The notes: generated from the letters alone by a model not told the origin. A stretch of 64,000 bases of DNA from M3007 sp044230315 (GCA_044230315.1 JBGARJ010000008.1:1-64000); one strand, 5' to 3'; positions 8,152-17,324 are shown, counted from the first letter of the stretch. Made by a program: numbers and translations.

Positions 8152-9573
8152 ATGAATACGCAATTTCGAATCGCGGCGATCATATTCGCGCTCTTTGGCA
8201 TGTTGACGTTTGCCGGCGCACAAACCGGCGCACAGCAGCAAAGCCAGGCCGAAACCACCTATCAAAACGCCTACCTCCAGGGAACGCCCGCAGCGCAGGC
8301 CCAACAGTTCGATCAGGCGGCAAAATCCTATGACGAAGCCGCCAAAGCCTACGCCAAAGAAGGCGATGCCGCCAAAGCCGACCAGATGCGCGCCTGGGCC
8401 CGCGCCGCCCGCAGCAACGCCGACAGCCGGCGCAAAAGCAATACCGCGGCCACCGCGCCGCTGTTTCTGGCAGGCGCCAAAGGCACCGGCCGCACCACCG
8501 GTCATGTCGCCAATGTGACCGTGGTGAATACCGGCGACCACGATGTCGAGGTCAATCTAAGCCCCTGTTTTATCCCGTCGGACGGGCGCTATCAACCTTA
8601 TGTTGTGCCGGAAGTGACCACGTCGACCATCCCGGCCAAAAGCTCCGCCGACCTGCCGCTCCTCGGCTACTGCGCGGATATTTACCTGCCGCCGGTGCCG
8701 GCCGGTGCGGCCCTGCCCACGTTTTCCAAATGGGTATTTGTCAGCGACCAACCCATAACCGGCCTTTATGTCATGGCCGATCCGCCCTCCGTGCCCGAGC
8801 CCATGAACCCGCCGTCCGGAAATGTCAAACCCAAGCCAGGAACTACTGCGCCGGTAAGCGCCGAACCCGTGCCGGTCCCGCCCGATGAAATGAACCCGCC
8901 CACTCAGATCAAACCCTTCTCCCCTTCCTGGACACCAGCCACGCAATCGGGCTGGGCGCCGGGCCCCGACGGCGGTGCCACGGTGCTGGTTCCCGGGACC
9001 GACAAACCCCTGGAGCACACCCTCGACATCAACAAGCACCCAAAAGAAGCGGCAGCCATCTTGCTGGTGGCCCTGACCCGGATCGCCGAGGCGTACGACA
9101 AGTTGCATGAAAAAGGCGCTATTAACACTCCCTTCAGCAGCCGGCCGGACAAGGAACGGGAAAGCGTCATTCAGCAAACGTTTTGGCTGTACACCTCCGA
9201 ACTGACGGGCAAGGAGTACAAAGTGAGCGATTTCAAGGACAATACGGTGAAGCAGTTCGAAAAGGGCTCGGGGCGCGACTACCAGGCCATGAAACCGGAA
9301 GAACAGCAGCCGCTGAACCAGGGCATCGCTCAATTCTGGAATACCTTCGAAGCCGTCGGCGCCGAAGCGAAGGTTTTGGCAGCGCCCACGGTGCCCGCCG
9401 ATGCCGAAGACTGGGGCAAGATCATCGAAGCGCGTTACCAGGAATATGTTGCGTACCGGGAAATGGGTGATTCGCACGAACAGGCGCTGAAAACAACCTT
9501 TGCCAACGAAGAAATGCGCAAGACCTACGGGGATAAATTCAAGGAACGGTACTTCAAGGACAAGAAAAAATGA
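8152..9573 (+). CDS. Secreted hypothetical protein with helical N- and C-terminal regions
   Basis: 473 aa from ATG 8152, the start giving a signal peptide (MNTQFRIAAIIFALFGMLTF, cleavage near AGAQ). Residues about 25-90 are Ala/Gln/Lys-rich helix of TPR-like appearance (YDEAAKAYAKEG). A beta-rich domain follows at about 105-215 (VANVTVVNTGDHDVEVNLSP), resembling cell-surface Ig-like folds, then a Pro-rich linker at about 215-280 with two PPxxMNPP motifs. The C-terminal half is helical and charged and ends in a Lys-rich tail. No catalytic motif is recognised. It converges with the next gene, whose stop is 5 bp away. Confidence 0.75.
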   Translation: MNTQFRIAAIIFALFGMLTFAGAQTGAQQQSQAETTYQNAYLQGTPAAQAQQFDQAAKSYDEAAKAYAKEGDAAKADQMRAWARAARSNADSRRKSNTAATAPLFLAGAKGTGRTTGHVANVTVVNTGDHDVEVNLSPCFIPSDGRYQPYVVPEVTTSTIPAKSSADLPLLGYCADIYLPPVPAGAALPTFSKWVFVSDQPITGLYVMADPPSVPEPMNPPSGNVKPKPGTTAPVSAEPVPVPPDEMNPPTQIKPFSPSWTPATQSGWAPGPDGGATVLVPGTDKPLEHTLDINKHPKEAAAILLVALTRIAEAYDKLHEKGAINTPFSSRPDKERESVIQQTFWLYTSELTGKEYKVSDFKDNTVKQFEKGSGRDYQAMKPEEQQPLNQGIAQFWNTFEAVGAEAKVLAAPTVPADAEDWGKIIEARYQEYVAYREMGDSHEQALKTTFANEEMRKTYGDKFKERYFKDKKK

Positions 9574-9578
9574 ACCGG

Positions 9579-11024
9579 CTATTGGCTATCGCGGCCTGAG
9601 AACGCGGCTATCTTTTGCTCGATCTGCCGCTCCAGCCAGTCGCGGTGAAAAATGCCGGTCGGACCCGGCAGTTCGGCCTTTAGTTGGGGCAGCAAGTGCG
9701 CTTCCGGACGATCGATCTTCGCCAGCCGGCGGGTAAAATCGACAAAGCGGCGCGCCTGTTGCTTCATCTGGGCGCTCAGGAGTACCTGCCGCAAAAGGAA
9801 CACCCGGTAGGCTTCGAGGAAGGAAAGCAACAGTTCGGTCTCACCCGTTTCGTAATAAATGCGGGTGAGCAGATTGCGCACGAGCACCGCCAGCTGCACA
9901 TCGCGCGGATTGGCCTGGTTGAGGAGCACCTGCGCTTGCGCCCGTTCGCCCCGGTGGTAATGGTACTGTCCCATGGCCATAAAATAGAGGTCGTCCTGAT
10001 AACCTGCCGGCAGCCGGTTGCGGTATTGTTCGATGAATTGCAACGCCCAGCCGGTGTCGCCGGTGCGCAAGGCCGTGTTTGCGAGGTTGACGTAATGCCA
10101 GGGTGAGAGCAGGCCCTTGTCGAACAACAGGCCGCGCTCGAGCATCCGTTTGTTGATGTCCAGGTATTCCTGCGAGAATTTGGGATCATTGAAGCGGTTG
10201 ATCCGCCGGGCGCAGTAATTGATCAGGCTGGAATATAAAAAGCGCTGCTCATGCTCATTGAACGACGCTTCGTGGTTTTGCAGCAGGATCTTTAATTGGT
10301 AGTAAGGCGCCGTATCTTCCGGATGCTGGGTCATGCGCAGCCCGGTCCGGTAGATTTCGGCGGTAGGATGGAGCGCCGGTTGCTGCCGGTCGAGGTAGTC
10401 GAGCAGCCACTGGCCCAGCCCCCAGTCGTACTGCAGGTTGAGGATATTTTCGGAGTCGGCCATGGCCCAGCAGATCCGCAGTTTTTCCACCCAGAAAAAG
10501 GCGTCGAGGGCATCGGAAGCCGGTTGCAGGTCCTGGTTGAGTTGCTGCTGGTCGGTATCGAACCGCCAGTATTGCAAGGCTTTCAAACGGTACGACTCGG
10601 CAAAAAAATGGGCATTGCGAAACGGGTACTGCTCGAGCGCGAGCGCGGCTTTTTCCTGCACCGAGCGGTAGTGCCGCGGCGAGTGTCCGGGGCTGATGGC
10701 CTGCACCAGGCTAAAGCGCTCCGCCAGGGGATCGCTGCGAAAGGTTTCAACGGCCGCAAAGGCCTCGGCCAGCCCGAGCAATTGGTTCATCAGGTAGGCC
10801 AGGCGTTTTTCGGTCAGCGGTTTCCCCCCGGCAGCGGCCCGAAGCAGGGCGTCTTTGGCGAGCGCCGGATCGTCGAAACCCGGTCCGTATGGCGCTATCC
10901 GGTCGAAAAACTCCAGCAGCTCGGCCGATTTGTTGAAATAGGGCGATTCCAGGAACTCGCGGAATCGCGTCAGTTGCCGGGGTGAAAAGGTGCGTAAAAA
11001 TTCGAGCAGTTTGCTCTGTTGCAT
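9579..11024 (-). CDS. Conserved hypothetical helical-repeat (TPR-like) protein
   Basis: 481 aa with no signal peptide or TM segment. The sequence is helical throughout, with repeated Leu/Tyr/Ala spacing suggestive of degenerate TPR units: EIYRTGLRM, LSPWHYVNLANTALRTGD and YFMAMGQYHYHRGERAQAQ. The N terminus (LLEFLRTFSPRQLTRFREFL) resembles uncharacterised proteins common in Saprospiraceae-like genomes, but I cannot name a family. It is likely a cytoplasmic scaffold. The start ATG at 11024 is divergent from the dockerin/cohesin gene, with a 52-bp shared upstream region. Confidence 0.72.
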   Translation of the reverse strand: MQQSKLLEFLRTFSPRQLTRFREFLESPYFNKSAELLEFFDRIAPYGPGFDDPALAKDALLRAAAGGKPLTEKRLAYLMNQLLGLAEAFAAVETFRSDPLAERFSLVQAISPGHSPRHYRSVQEKAALALEQYPFRNAHFFAESYRLKALQYWRFDTDQQQLNQDLQPASDALDAFFWVEKLRICWAMADSENILNLQYDWGLGQWLLDYLDRQQPALHPTAEIYRTGLRMTQHPEDTAPYYQLKILLQNHEASFNEHEQRFLYSSLINYCARRINRFNDPKFSQEYLDINKRMLERGLLFDKGLLSPWHYVNLANTALRTGDTGWALQFIEQYRNRLPAGYQDDLYFMAMGQYHYHRGERAQAQVLLNQANPRDVQLAVLVRNLLTRIYYETGETELLLSFLEAYRVFLLRQVLLSAQMKQQARRFVDFTRRLAKIDRPEAHLLPQLKAELPGPTGIFHRDWLERQIEQKIAAFSGRDSQ

Positions 11025-11046
11025 AGGTAACAGCCGCTTTTACCAG

Positions 11047-11054
11047 TAAATTTG
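11047..11054 (+). promoter_or_regulatory. Bacteroidota -7 promoter element
   Basis: TAAATTTG fits TAnnTTTG, 22 bp upstream of the start codon at 11077. Confidence 0.5.
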
Positions 11055-11076
11055 GTGCAAGTTAAACACAAGACAT

Positions 11077-12978
11077 ATGAAAACATGGATCCTGTTGCTC
11101 GCACTCTTACCGGCGGCCGCTGCGGCTCAAACGTTCAACGGCATCCTGTTTCCCGGCGATGCGAACAACGACGGCCGCGCCAACCATGTCGATTTACTGG
11201 CCATTGCCCTGAATTTCGGCAAAACCGGCCCACCCCGCTCCAATCCCACCATCAATTGGGCCCCCAAAGGATTTACCGCCTGGCCCGACAGCCTGCCCGT
11301 CACCGGTGTAAACGCCGCGTTTTCGGATACCAACGGCGACGGCGCCGTCAATACGGCAGACCTGCAGGCCGTGGAGATCAACTACGACAGTACGCAAAAC
11401 GCTTCCCTGCCCGCTCCCAAAAAATATGCCCCCAACCACCCGGCGCCCACCACCGCGCGCCCGAAACTGGTGTTCCGGTTCGATAAAGACACCGCCACCG
11501 TCAACGATACCCTCCGGCTCGATATTTACTACGTGCAACCCAACGCGCTGCCGGCGGCCAATTCGCCTATGGGTGTGGCCTTTGCCCTCGATTTTGACCC
11601 CGCGCTGGTCAAAGACAGCCTTACTACCATACACTTTGACACCAGCGGCAACGACCTGCTCTTCGCCGCCGCCGCTTCCGGTTTTGTCGACACGCGCGCA
11701 GTGCCGCCGGGCTCGGTGGAATTTGGCACCGGCGGCCGGCGCGCGCCCCGGCTCGCGTTCGACCGCCACCTGGGCAGCGTCGATTTTATCATCGTAGAGG
11801 TGATCGTCCGCAACGATACGGCTTACCGCGATTTCAAGATCAATGTGCGCGACGTGCTCTTCCTCGACACGCTGGAACGGGTGTTTGACTACGATATTCA
11901 ACTGGACAGCGCGGTGCTTTACCAGGTGGTCGACTCTTTTGCGGTATGCCCGGGCGACGCCAACAACGACGGTCAGGTGAATCACCTCGACGTGCTGGCC
12001 ATCGGAATGGCCTACCACCAGGAAGGCATCCCGCGCGATACGCAGTACCAGGGCGCGCAGTGGACGGCCAAACCGTTCCACCCCTGGAATATTTACCTGC
12101 CGTTCACCAAGGTAGACCTGGCTTTTGCCGATTCGGACGGCAACGGTTTCATCGATGAAAAAGACGTCAAAGCGATCCAGTTGAATTACGACAGTACTCA
12201 CCATTTGGCCTACCCGCCGTCGGCGCCGTATACGCCGCCGAATGCCAACCTGCCGGCAACGGCGCTCCTGGACCTGCACTTTCTGCAAACCGCGGCTCAC
12301 CCCGGCGATACGCTTCAACTGGAGGTCCGCTACGCGCCGCCGGAGAACATCCCGCCCGAACTGATGCCGCTGGGGGTGGCCTTTGCGTTGGAATTCGACG
12401 ACGCGCTGGTGCGAGACAGCCTCACCCGTATCCTGTTCCCACCCGACAATACGCTGCTGGTAGCCGGTGCCGCCACCCGGTTTGCCCTGGCGCGGGCCGT
12501 AGCGCCCGGGCGCGTGGAAATCGGCGTGGCCGGCAAGGCTGCCCCGGCGTTGAACAGCCCCCGCACCCTGTGCACCGTCGAACTGGTGTTGGAATCGGCC
12601 CTGCCTGCCGGCCATGCCCAGGCGCTGCAGGTCGTGCCGGCAGCGGTATTGATGATCAACGCGTTGGGGCAATCCATGACCGTGACCGTCAACACTGCCG
12701 AAGTGAAACTGACCGTAGCCACCCGGGCGCCGGAAGCGGCGTTGCCGCTTCGGGTATTCCCCTCGCCCGTGCGCGACTATTTGCGTATCGAATCGCCGGA
12801 AGCGCCACTCATCCGGGTGGCGGTTTATAACCGTTTGGGGCAGTGCTGCTTCCAACAACGCTTGACTGAAAATTACGCACAGGAGTTGTCTGTTGCCGGT
12901 TTGCCGCCGGGCTTGTATTGGCTGCAGGCCGGCACACGCGATGGGCGCTGCGGGGTGCAGTCGTTCTTAAAACAGTAA
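11077..12978 (+). CDS. Secreted protein with two dockerin-cohesin-like units and T9SS type A sorting domain
   Basis: 633 aa with a signal peptide cleaved near AAAQT. The architecture is an internal duplication of about 265 residues. Unit 1 starts at about residue 25 with a calcium-loop dockerin motif (PGDANNDGRANHVDLLAI), followed by a second loop (DTNGDGAVNTADLQAVEINY) and then a cohesin-like beta domain (MGVAFALDFDPALVKDSL). Unit 2 starts at about 290 (PGDANNDGQVNHLDVLAIG, SDGNGFIDEKDVKAIQLNY) with a second cohesin-like domain (LGVAFALEFDDALVRDSL). The C terminus (about 555-633, VFPSPVRDYLRI ... LPPGLYWLQA) is a Por-type sorting domain for T9SS export and surface attachment. No catalytic domain. 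Its stop overlaps the convergent EEP gene by 12 bp. Confidence 0.88.
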   Translation: MKTWILLLALLPAAAAAQTFNGILFPGDANNDGRANHVDLLAIALNFGKTGPPRSNPTINWAPKGFTAWPDSLPVTGVNAAFSDTNGDGAVNTADLQAVEINYDSTQNASLPAPKKYAPNHPAPTTARPKLVFRFDKDTATVNDTLRLDIYYVQPNALPAANSPMGVAFALDFDPALVKDSLTTIHFDTSGNDLLFAAAASGFVDTRAVPPGSVEFGTGGRRAPRLAFDRHLGSVDFIIVEVIVRNDTAYRDFKINVRDVLFLDTLERVFDYDIQLDSAVLYQVVDSFAVCPGDANNDGQVNHLDVLAIGMAYHQEGIPRDTQYQGAQWTAKPFHPWNIYLPFTKVDLAFADSDGNGFIDEKDVKAIQLNYDSTHHLAYPPSAPYTPPNANLPATALLDLHFLQTAAHPGDTLQLEVRYAPPENIPPELMPLGVAFALEFDDALVRDSLTRILFPPDNTLLVAGAATRFALARAVAPGRVEIGVAGKAAPALNSPRTLCTVELVLESALPAGHAQALQVVPAAVLMINALGQSMTVTVNTAEVKLTVATRAPEAALPLRVFPSPVRDYLRIESPEAPLIRVAVYNRLGQCCFQQRLTENYAQELSVAGLPPGLYWLQAGTRDGRCGVQSFLKQ

Positions 12979-13812
12979 TTGCATGCGGGCCAGCACCGGC
13001 AGGTGATCCGACGGGTAATGGCAATTGACGGCGTCGCTCAACACGGCAAATTGCTGTACCGCCCAGGCTTTGGATACGAAGATATAATCGATCCGGCGCG
13101 TCACGGGTTCGTGAAACTGAAAGCCGTTGAAGGTGCCTTCCGGCCCAAAAGGCGGTTCCAGGCTGTGGTCGCGGGTGTCGCGGAGGTCGTTTTTAAGCCG
13201 GGAAACGGGTTCGCTGAGCGGTTCGCTGTTCAAATCACCCATCAGGACAACCGGGTAAGCCCCGGTGTTGAACATCGCGATTTTTTGCAAAATCAGCTCC
13301 GCCGAACGGAGGCGTGCCAGTTGCCCGACATGGTCGAAATGGGTGTTGAACACCCAAAAGCGGCGTTGCATGGCTGTTTCCTCCAGCAGCGCCCAGGTGC
13401 AGATGCGGGGCAGGGCCGCGTCCCATCCTTTCGACACGGTATCGGGCGTTTCCGACAGCCAGAACGTACCCGAGCGCAGGAGTTGGAACCGGTCGGTGCG
13501 GTAGAACAGGGCGGAGTATTCGCCCGCCTCGCGGCCGTCGTCGCGCCCTACCCCGATGCGCGCATAATCCGGCAACTGCGTTTCCAGGTATTCCACCTGC
13601 CGGTGCAGGCCTTCCTGGATGCCAAATACATCCGGGTGGTGAAAACGCAACTGACCGGCGAGCAATTCGCGCCGTTTGGTCCAGGCATCCTCGCCGTCGC
13701 CGGGGTTGTCGTACCGGATATTATACGTCAGAAACGTCATCATCGATTGGCTGTGCAGCGGGCCCGCGAAACCCAGGCAAAGCAGGCAGAACAAGAACAA
13801 GTGATTTTTCAT
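12967..13812 (-). CDS. Secreted endonuclease/exonuclease/phosphatase (EEP) family protein
   Basis: 281 aa from ATG 13812, giving a signal peptide (MKNHLFLFCLLCLGFAG ... HSQS). EEP hallmarks are intact and in order: TYNIRYDNPGDGEDAW, FGIQEG (metal-binding Glu), FNTHFDH, MGDLNSEP (Asp/Asn) and the terminal SDHLPV (Asp-His). The GIQEG and TFNGF pattern resembles secreted Mg-dependent phosphodiesterases of Bacteroidota. The substrate (nucleic acid, phospholipid or sugar phosphate) cannot be assigned. The gene overlaps the convergent T9SS protein gene by 12 bp at the 3' end. Confidence 0.9.
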   Translation of the reverse strand: MKNHLFLFCLLCLGFAGPLHSQSMMTFLTYNIRYDNPGDGEDAWTKRRELLAGQLRFHHPDVFGIQEGLHRQVEYLETQLPDYARIGVGRDDGREAGEYSALFYRTDRFQLLRSGTFWLSETPDTVSKGWDAALPRICTWALLEETAMQRRFWVFNTHFDHVGQLARLRSAELILQKIAMFNTGAYPVVLMGDLNSEPLSEPVSRLKNDLRDTRDHSLEPPFGPEGTFNGFQFHEPVTRRIDYIFVSKAWAVQQFAVLSDAVNCHYPSDHLPVLARMQLLF

Positions 13813-13821
13813 ATCGTACGG

Positions 13822-13829
13822 CAAAGTTA
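13822..13829 (-). promoter_or_regulatory. Bacteroidota -7 element overlapping the GNAT stop codon
   Basis: On the - strand TAACTTTG fits TAnnTTTG and ends about 10 bp before the EEP start at 13812. That would give a nearly leaderless transcript. Its TAA is also the stop codon of the upstream GNAT gene. Confidence 0.4.
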
Positions 13830-14393
13830 ACGCAGGGTTAACCGCAAAACAGGCCGGCTTTCCGAGCGCCGTGCCACCTCCCGGAAACCGGCGCGCAGGA
13901 AGGGCGCGGCGATGCCCGTCCAGGCAAAAACAGGGGGCATCTCGCCCTGCTTGGGTTCTACCGGATAGGCTTCCAACAAGTTGGCGCCCTGTGTACGGGC
14001 GAAGTCGGCGGCAGCGGCGATCATTTTTCCACTCAGGCCGCGGCGACGGTAATTTTTGTCAATAAACAGGCAGGTAAGGCTCCAAACCGGTTGTTCGTCC
14101 ACCGGTTGCAAAATGCGTGAACGCCCCAGGCCGGAAAAATCGGGTCGCGGCCCAACGGAGCACCAGGCCACCGGCGCCCCGGCCAGGTAGCCCAGGATAC
14201 CCGGTTGCACGCCGGCATCCACCAGCGCCCGCATGGCGTCGCGGTTGCCGTCACCCTTGCCGGCGTCGTATTGCTTGCGGGGGAGGCGCCAGAGCATGCA
14301 CCAGCACCCCGCGCAAGCGCCTTTGGGCCCGAACAGGGCGGCAAAATCATTCCAGGTTTCGGGGCTTAGCGGGCGGTAGGAAAACGTGTCCAT
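13827..14393 (-). CDS. GNAT family N-acetyltransferase
   Basis: 188 aa from ATG 14393 (MDTFSYRPLSPETWNDF). An in-frame start at 14498 would add an unlikely Pro-rich leader. The N terminus carries a CAGCWCMLW motif typical of a GNAT subgroup. Motif A with the acetyl-CoA pyrophosphate loop is seen at VWSLTCLFIDKNYRRRGLSG (RRRGLSGKM), followed by AAADFARTQGANLLEAYPVE and the late beta strand FLRAGFREVARRS. The acceptor substrate is unknown. The gene sits 14 bp upstream of the EEP gene on the same strand and may be co-transcribed. Confidence 0.88.
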   Translation of the reverse strand: MDTFSYRPLSPETWNDFAALFGPKGACAGCWCMLWRLPRKQYDAGKGDGNRDAMRALVDAGVQPGILGYLAGAPVAWCSVGPRPDFSGLGRSRILQPVDEQPVWSLTCLFIDKNYRRRGLSGKMIAAAADFARTQGANLLEAYPVEPKQGEMPPVFAWTGIAAPFLRAGFREVARRSESRPVLRLTLR

Positions 14394-14486
14394 CGTTCGA
14401 CGCTGAAAATACAGTACAAATGGCGGTTGACGGGGTAAAGTAGTGGTTGGGGGCGTGCAGGGACGGAATTGGAACATTCTAGGCTC

Positions 14487-14515
14487 GACGTTAGCCATTT
14501 GAAATGGCTAACGTC
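14487..14515. repeat. Perfect 14-bp hairpin (GGCTAA family), copy 3
   Basis: GACGTTAGCCATTT, a single G, then the exact reverse complement. The right arm plus following bases (ATGGCTAACGTCCAAC) matches the repeats near 5031 and 6172. It lies in the 350-bp gap 14394-14746 between divergent genes. The same gap contains AGAACATGTTCT at 14712-14723, which looks like the two outer tips of MITE element A joined together. No gene is seen in the gap. Confidence 0.5.
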
Positions 14516-14746
14516 CAACGTAGGCCGCAGGGAACGAAATTTTCCGTTTGAAGCCCGGCGGTGCCTGTCCAAACAGGTGCAAAACGATCCTGCAAAATGG
14601 GGCAGATTTTGGACTTAACGGCTCTTTGTGCGGGTTTTGACCCTTCGGCACTGCGAAAAACGCACAGATCGTTGAATTTTAGGTAGTTTCACCCCCGTAA
14701 AATCGTTCCGCAGAACATGTTCTTAACACCCAATTTGTTCCTCTCT

Positions 14747-15289
14747 ATGAAGAAACTACTGCTTTCCGTACTCTTCCTTGGCCCGGCGCTCTCGCTTTTG
14801 GCACAAAACACCCCGGCTGCTCAAAAAACCGTGGATTGGCTGACCCTCAACGATTCCGCCTATGCCATCCAATATCCGGGCGACTGGACTGTGGACCGCT
14901 CCGGTCTGATGGGCGCCAAATTCATGTTGTTTGCGCCGTTGGATTCTGATACCGACGTTTTCAAGGAAAATATCAACCTCCAGGTCACCGACCTGGGCGC
15001 CCCCGATGTGGTGACGCTGGACGTATTTGCCGAAGCGGCAGCCGAACAAATCAAACAATACATCCAGGATGCTGAAATGGTGCGTTCGGAAAAAAAGGGC
15101 GCGGGCAAGGCCGAATACTACGAAGTGGAATTCACCGGCAGCCAGGGCGACCTGGTGCTGCATTGGGAGCAACACTACCGGATCCGCGACCGCTATGTGT
15201 ACATCCTGACCTTTACGGCGAGCAAGGAAACCTTCGATGCATACAAAGCATTGGCCGAGAAAATCCTGGGTACGTTTCAGATACAGTGA
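14747..15289 (+). CDS. Secreted PsbP/DUF1795-like protein
   Basis: 180 aa from ATG 14747 (MKKLLLSVLFLGPALSLLAQ, signal peptide). An in-frame ATG at 14717 would bury the signal peptide. The mature part follows the PsbP-like pattern: YAIQYPGDWTVDRSG near the N terminus, then alternating strands, EYYEVEFTG, and YILTFTASKETFDAYKALAE, ending with a helix and KILGTFQ. Proteins of this fold are small periplasmic or lipid-associated proteins of mostly unknown role. Convergent with the rhodanese gene, 48 bp apart. Confidence 0.8.
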   Translation: MKKLLLSVLFLGPALSLLAQNTPAAQKTVDWLTLNDSAYAIQYPGDWTVDRSGLMGAKFMLFAPLDSDTDVFKENINLQVTDLGAPDVVTLDVFAEAAAEQIKQYIQDAEMVRSEKKGAGKAEYYEVEFTGSQGDLVLHWEQHYRIRDRYVYILTFTASKETFDAYKALAEKILGTFQIQ

Positions 15290-15337
15290 GTTGAAATGTC
15301 CAATTTCCAACAAGGAAATTTCCCCCATTCTCCGCGA

Positions 15338-15841
15338 TCAGGGATACACTTTTTCCCCTCGATCCAGCCACACGCCCCAAACCCGGTCGTACGCGTGCAC
15401 CGCTTCGGTCCGGCCCCGGTTGTCGTACACCGGCAACCCCTGGTTGACCCATTCGAAGATACCGCCATAGAGGTTGGACACGTCCGAAAAACCGGCGGCC
15501 CGGAGTTTTTCGCACACTTTTTCGCTCCGGTAGCCCACCGAACAGTACACCACGATACGGCTGCGTTTATCGAGCCCTGCCAGTTGGCGGATATCGAATT
15601 GTTCATAACCCACGTGCAGGGCATTGGCGAGGTGGCTCACCTGGTATTCCCGCAGTTCGCGGGCATCGAGAAAACGGATGGAAATACTGTCGCGGGCGGC
15701 GGTGGCGATGTCGGTTTCGGGTACGCTGTGCCGGAGTAACCCGTTGAGCATCAGGCGGTAAGCGTTGTTTTTAACCTGGCTGTAGCCGGCCGTTGCCAAA
15801 AAGAGCAACAGGCCGGCTACCACGATTCCTTTTCTTTTCAT
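15338..15841 (-). CDS. Exported rhodanese-like domain protein
   Basis: 167 aa from ATG 15841, giving a signal peptide (MKRKGIVVAGLLLFLATAGY). A single rhodanese domain covers about residues 50-155. LDARELREYQVSHLANALHVGYEQ is followed by the active-site loop VVYCSVGYRSEKV with the catalytic Cys at residue 100, then FSDVSNLYGGIFEWVNQGLPV. The loop CSVGYR has the six-residue size of sulphurtransferase-type domains. Periplasmic sulphur transfer or thiol chemistry is likely; donor and acceptor are unknown. Confidence 0.9.
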   Translation of the reverse strand: MKRKGIVVAGLLLFLATAGYSQVKNNAYRLMLNGLLRHSVPETDIATAARDSISIRFLDARELREYQVSHLANALHVGYEQFDIRQLAGLDKRSRIVVYCSVGYRSEKVCEKLRAAGFSDVSNLYGGIFEWVNQGLPVYDNRGRTEAVHAYDRVWGVWLDRGEKVYP

Positions 15842-16314
15842 GAAACACGCTGGTTTTCCGTGTGCTGATGCAAAAATCGGAATATACGCACAGGTATTAC
15901 ACCGTAGCGGATTGATTGAAAGCGTTTTGGCAACACAAAGGGGCCAAAACAAAAGGAAGGGGGAAATGCGGACTAAAGAAGGCGGCGGCGGGGGCCCGGT
16001 AGATGAAAAAAATCCTACTGCCAGAAGGGGAGCAGTAGGAAAATCAAAACATACTATGAGAAAACTGGGACGAAGGTAAATTGCAGCCGCAGGAGCGCGA
16101 ACCACCATTTACGGAACGGCAGATATTTCCAGGGAACGGCGGAAAAAGGTGGAAGTTAGGCGTTGGGTGCGGGCGCCGCCGCAGGATCTTGCGGGGCTTG
16201 CCCGCCGCAGGATTGTTTCAATTTACCACGGAGGCGCCGAGGTTTGGAGCATGTTGGCTTCATGCCGAACCCACTGCGACGCATTTCGCGAAGCGCCGGC
16301 CGCCCCAAACGCAT
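15842..16314. other. Intergenic region without supportable gene
   Basis: About 470 bp between the start of the rhodanese gene and the stop of prs, both on the - strand. I see no conserved protein, RNA or clear terminator. A long + frame crossing this area is antisense to prs and has no protein-like features. Confidence 0.5.
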
Positions 16315-17247
16315 TTACGTTCCAAGGAACAGGGCGGCGATCGATTTGTGCTCCACCGTATTGCGGATGGCGCGGGAAAACAGTTTGGCGGTCGAAAGCA
16401 CCTTGATTTTGGGCGATTCCCGGCGCAGCGGGATCGTATCGCACACGAGCAGTTCGCTCAACTGGGAATTTTCGATATTTTCATAGGCTATGCCGGAAAG
16501 CACCGGGTGGGTGCAGATCGCCCGCACCGAACGCGCGCCTTTTTCCAGCAGGGCATCGGCGGCTTTGCACAGGGTGCCGGCGGTATCCACGAGGTCGTCG
16601 ACCAGGATGACATCGGCCCCGGCAACGTCGCCGATAACGGTCATAGCGGCTACTTCGTTGGCTTTGGTGCGGTATTTATCGCAGATCACCAGTTCGCGCT
16701 TGAAATGCATGGCATAGATCCGGGCGCGCTTGACGCCGCCGACATCCGGGCTCGCGAAAATGACGTTCGACAGGTCCTGCTGTGCCAGGTACGGCATGTA
16801 AATGGCTTCCGAGCGCAGGTGATCGACGGGGATATCGAAGAACCCCTGCACCTGATCGGCGTGCAAATCCATCGTCATGACGCGGTTGGCGCCGGCGGTG
16901 GTGAGCAGGTTGGCCATGAGTTTGGCGCTGATGGGCACCCGGGGTTTGTCTTTGCGGTCCTGCCGGGCATACGCGAAATACGGGATAACGGCGGTGATAT
17001 AACCGGCGGAGGCGCGTTTGGCCGAATCGATCCACAGGAGCAACTCCACCAGGTTGTCGTGCGGCTGGCAGGTGCTTTGGATAAAAAACACAAAGGCGCC
17101 CCGGACGCTTTCGTTGATGATCGGCTGCATTTCGCCATCGCTGAAGCGGGCCAGGGTTTTGTCGCCCAGGGGCGCATCGTAATGAAAGGAGATGTCGGCA
17201 GCCAGTTTTTCGGAGGCTGTGCCGGAAAACAATTTTACTTCGGGCAT
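16315..17247 (-). CDS. prs: Ribose-phosphate pyrophosphokinase
   Basis: 310 aa from ATG 17247 (MPEVKLFSGTASEKLA). The frame is open upstream, but this start matches the family length. Class I PRPP synthetase signatures are present: ARFSDGEMQPIINESVRG, the PYFAYARQDRK ATP-binding loop, MTMDLHADQVQGFFDIPVDH (divalent cation and signature motif) and the PRPP loop DVILVDDLVDTAGTL. The enzyme makes PRPP from ribose 5-phosphate and ATP for nucleotide, His and Trp synthesis. A -7 element TACCTTTG lies about 70 bp upstream. Cytoplasmic housekeeping enzyme. Confidence 0.97.
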   Translation of the reverse strand: MPEVKLFSGTASEKLAADISFHYDAPLGDKTLARFSDGEMQPIINESVRGAFVFFIQSTCQPHDNLVELLLWIDSAKRASAGYITAVIPYFAYARQDRKDKPRVPISAKLMANLLTTAGANRVMTMDLHADQVQGFFDIPVDHLRSEAIYMPYLAQQDLSNVIFASPDVGGVKRARIYAMHFKRELVICDKYRTKANEVAAMTVIGDVAGADVILVDDLVDTAGTLCKAADALLEKGARSVRAICTHPVLSGIAYENIENSQLSELLVCDTIPLRRESPKIKVLSTAKLFSRAIRNTVEHKSIAALFLGT

Positions 17248-17316
17248 AGGGAGACCAGAATCCGGAGCGGTGGGTGGTTCAATATGGTTGGAAACGATCA
17301 AGTCGCAAACTTTGCG

Positions 17317-17324
17317 CAAAGGTA
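17317..17324 (-). promoter_or_regulatory. Bacteroidota -7 promoter element for prs
   Basis: TACCTTTG on the - strand, 69 bp upstream of the prs start at 17247. Confidence 0.5.
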
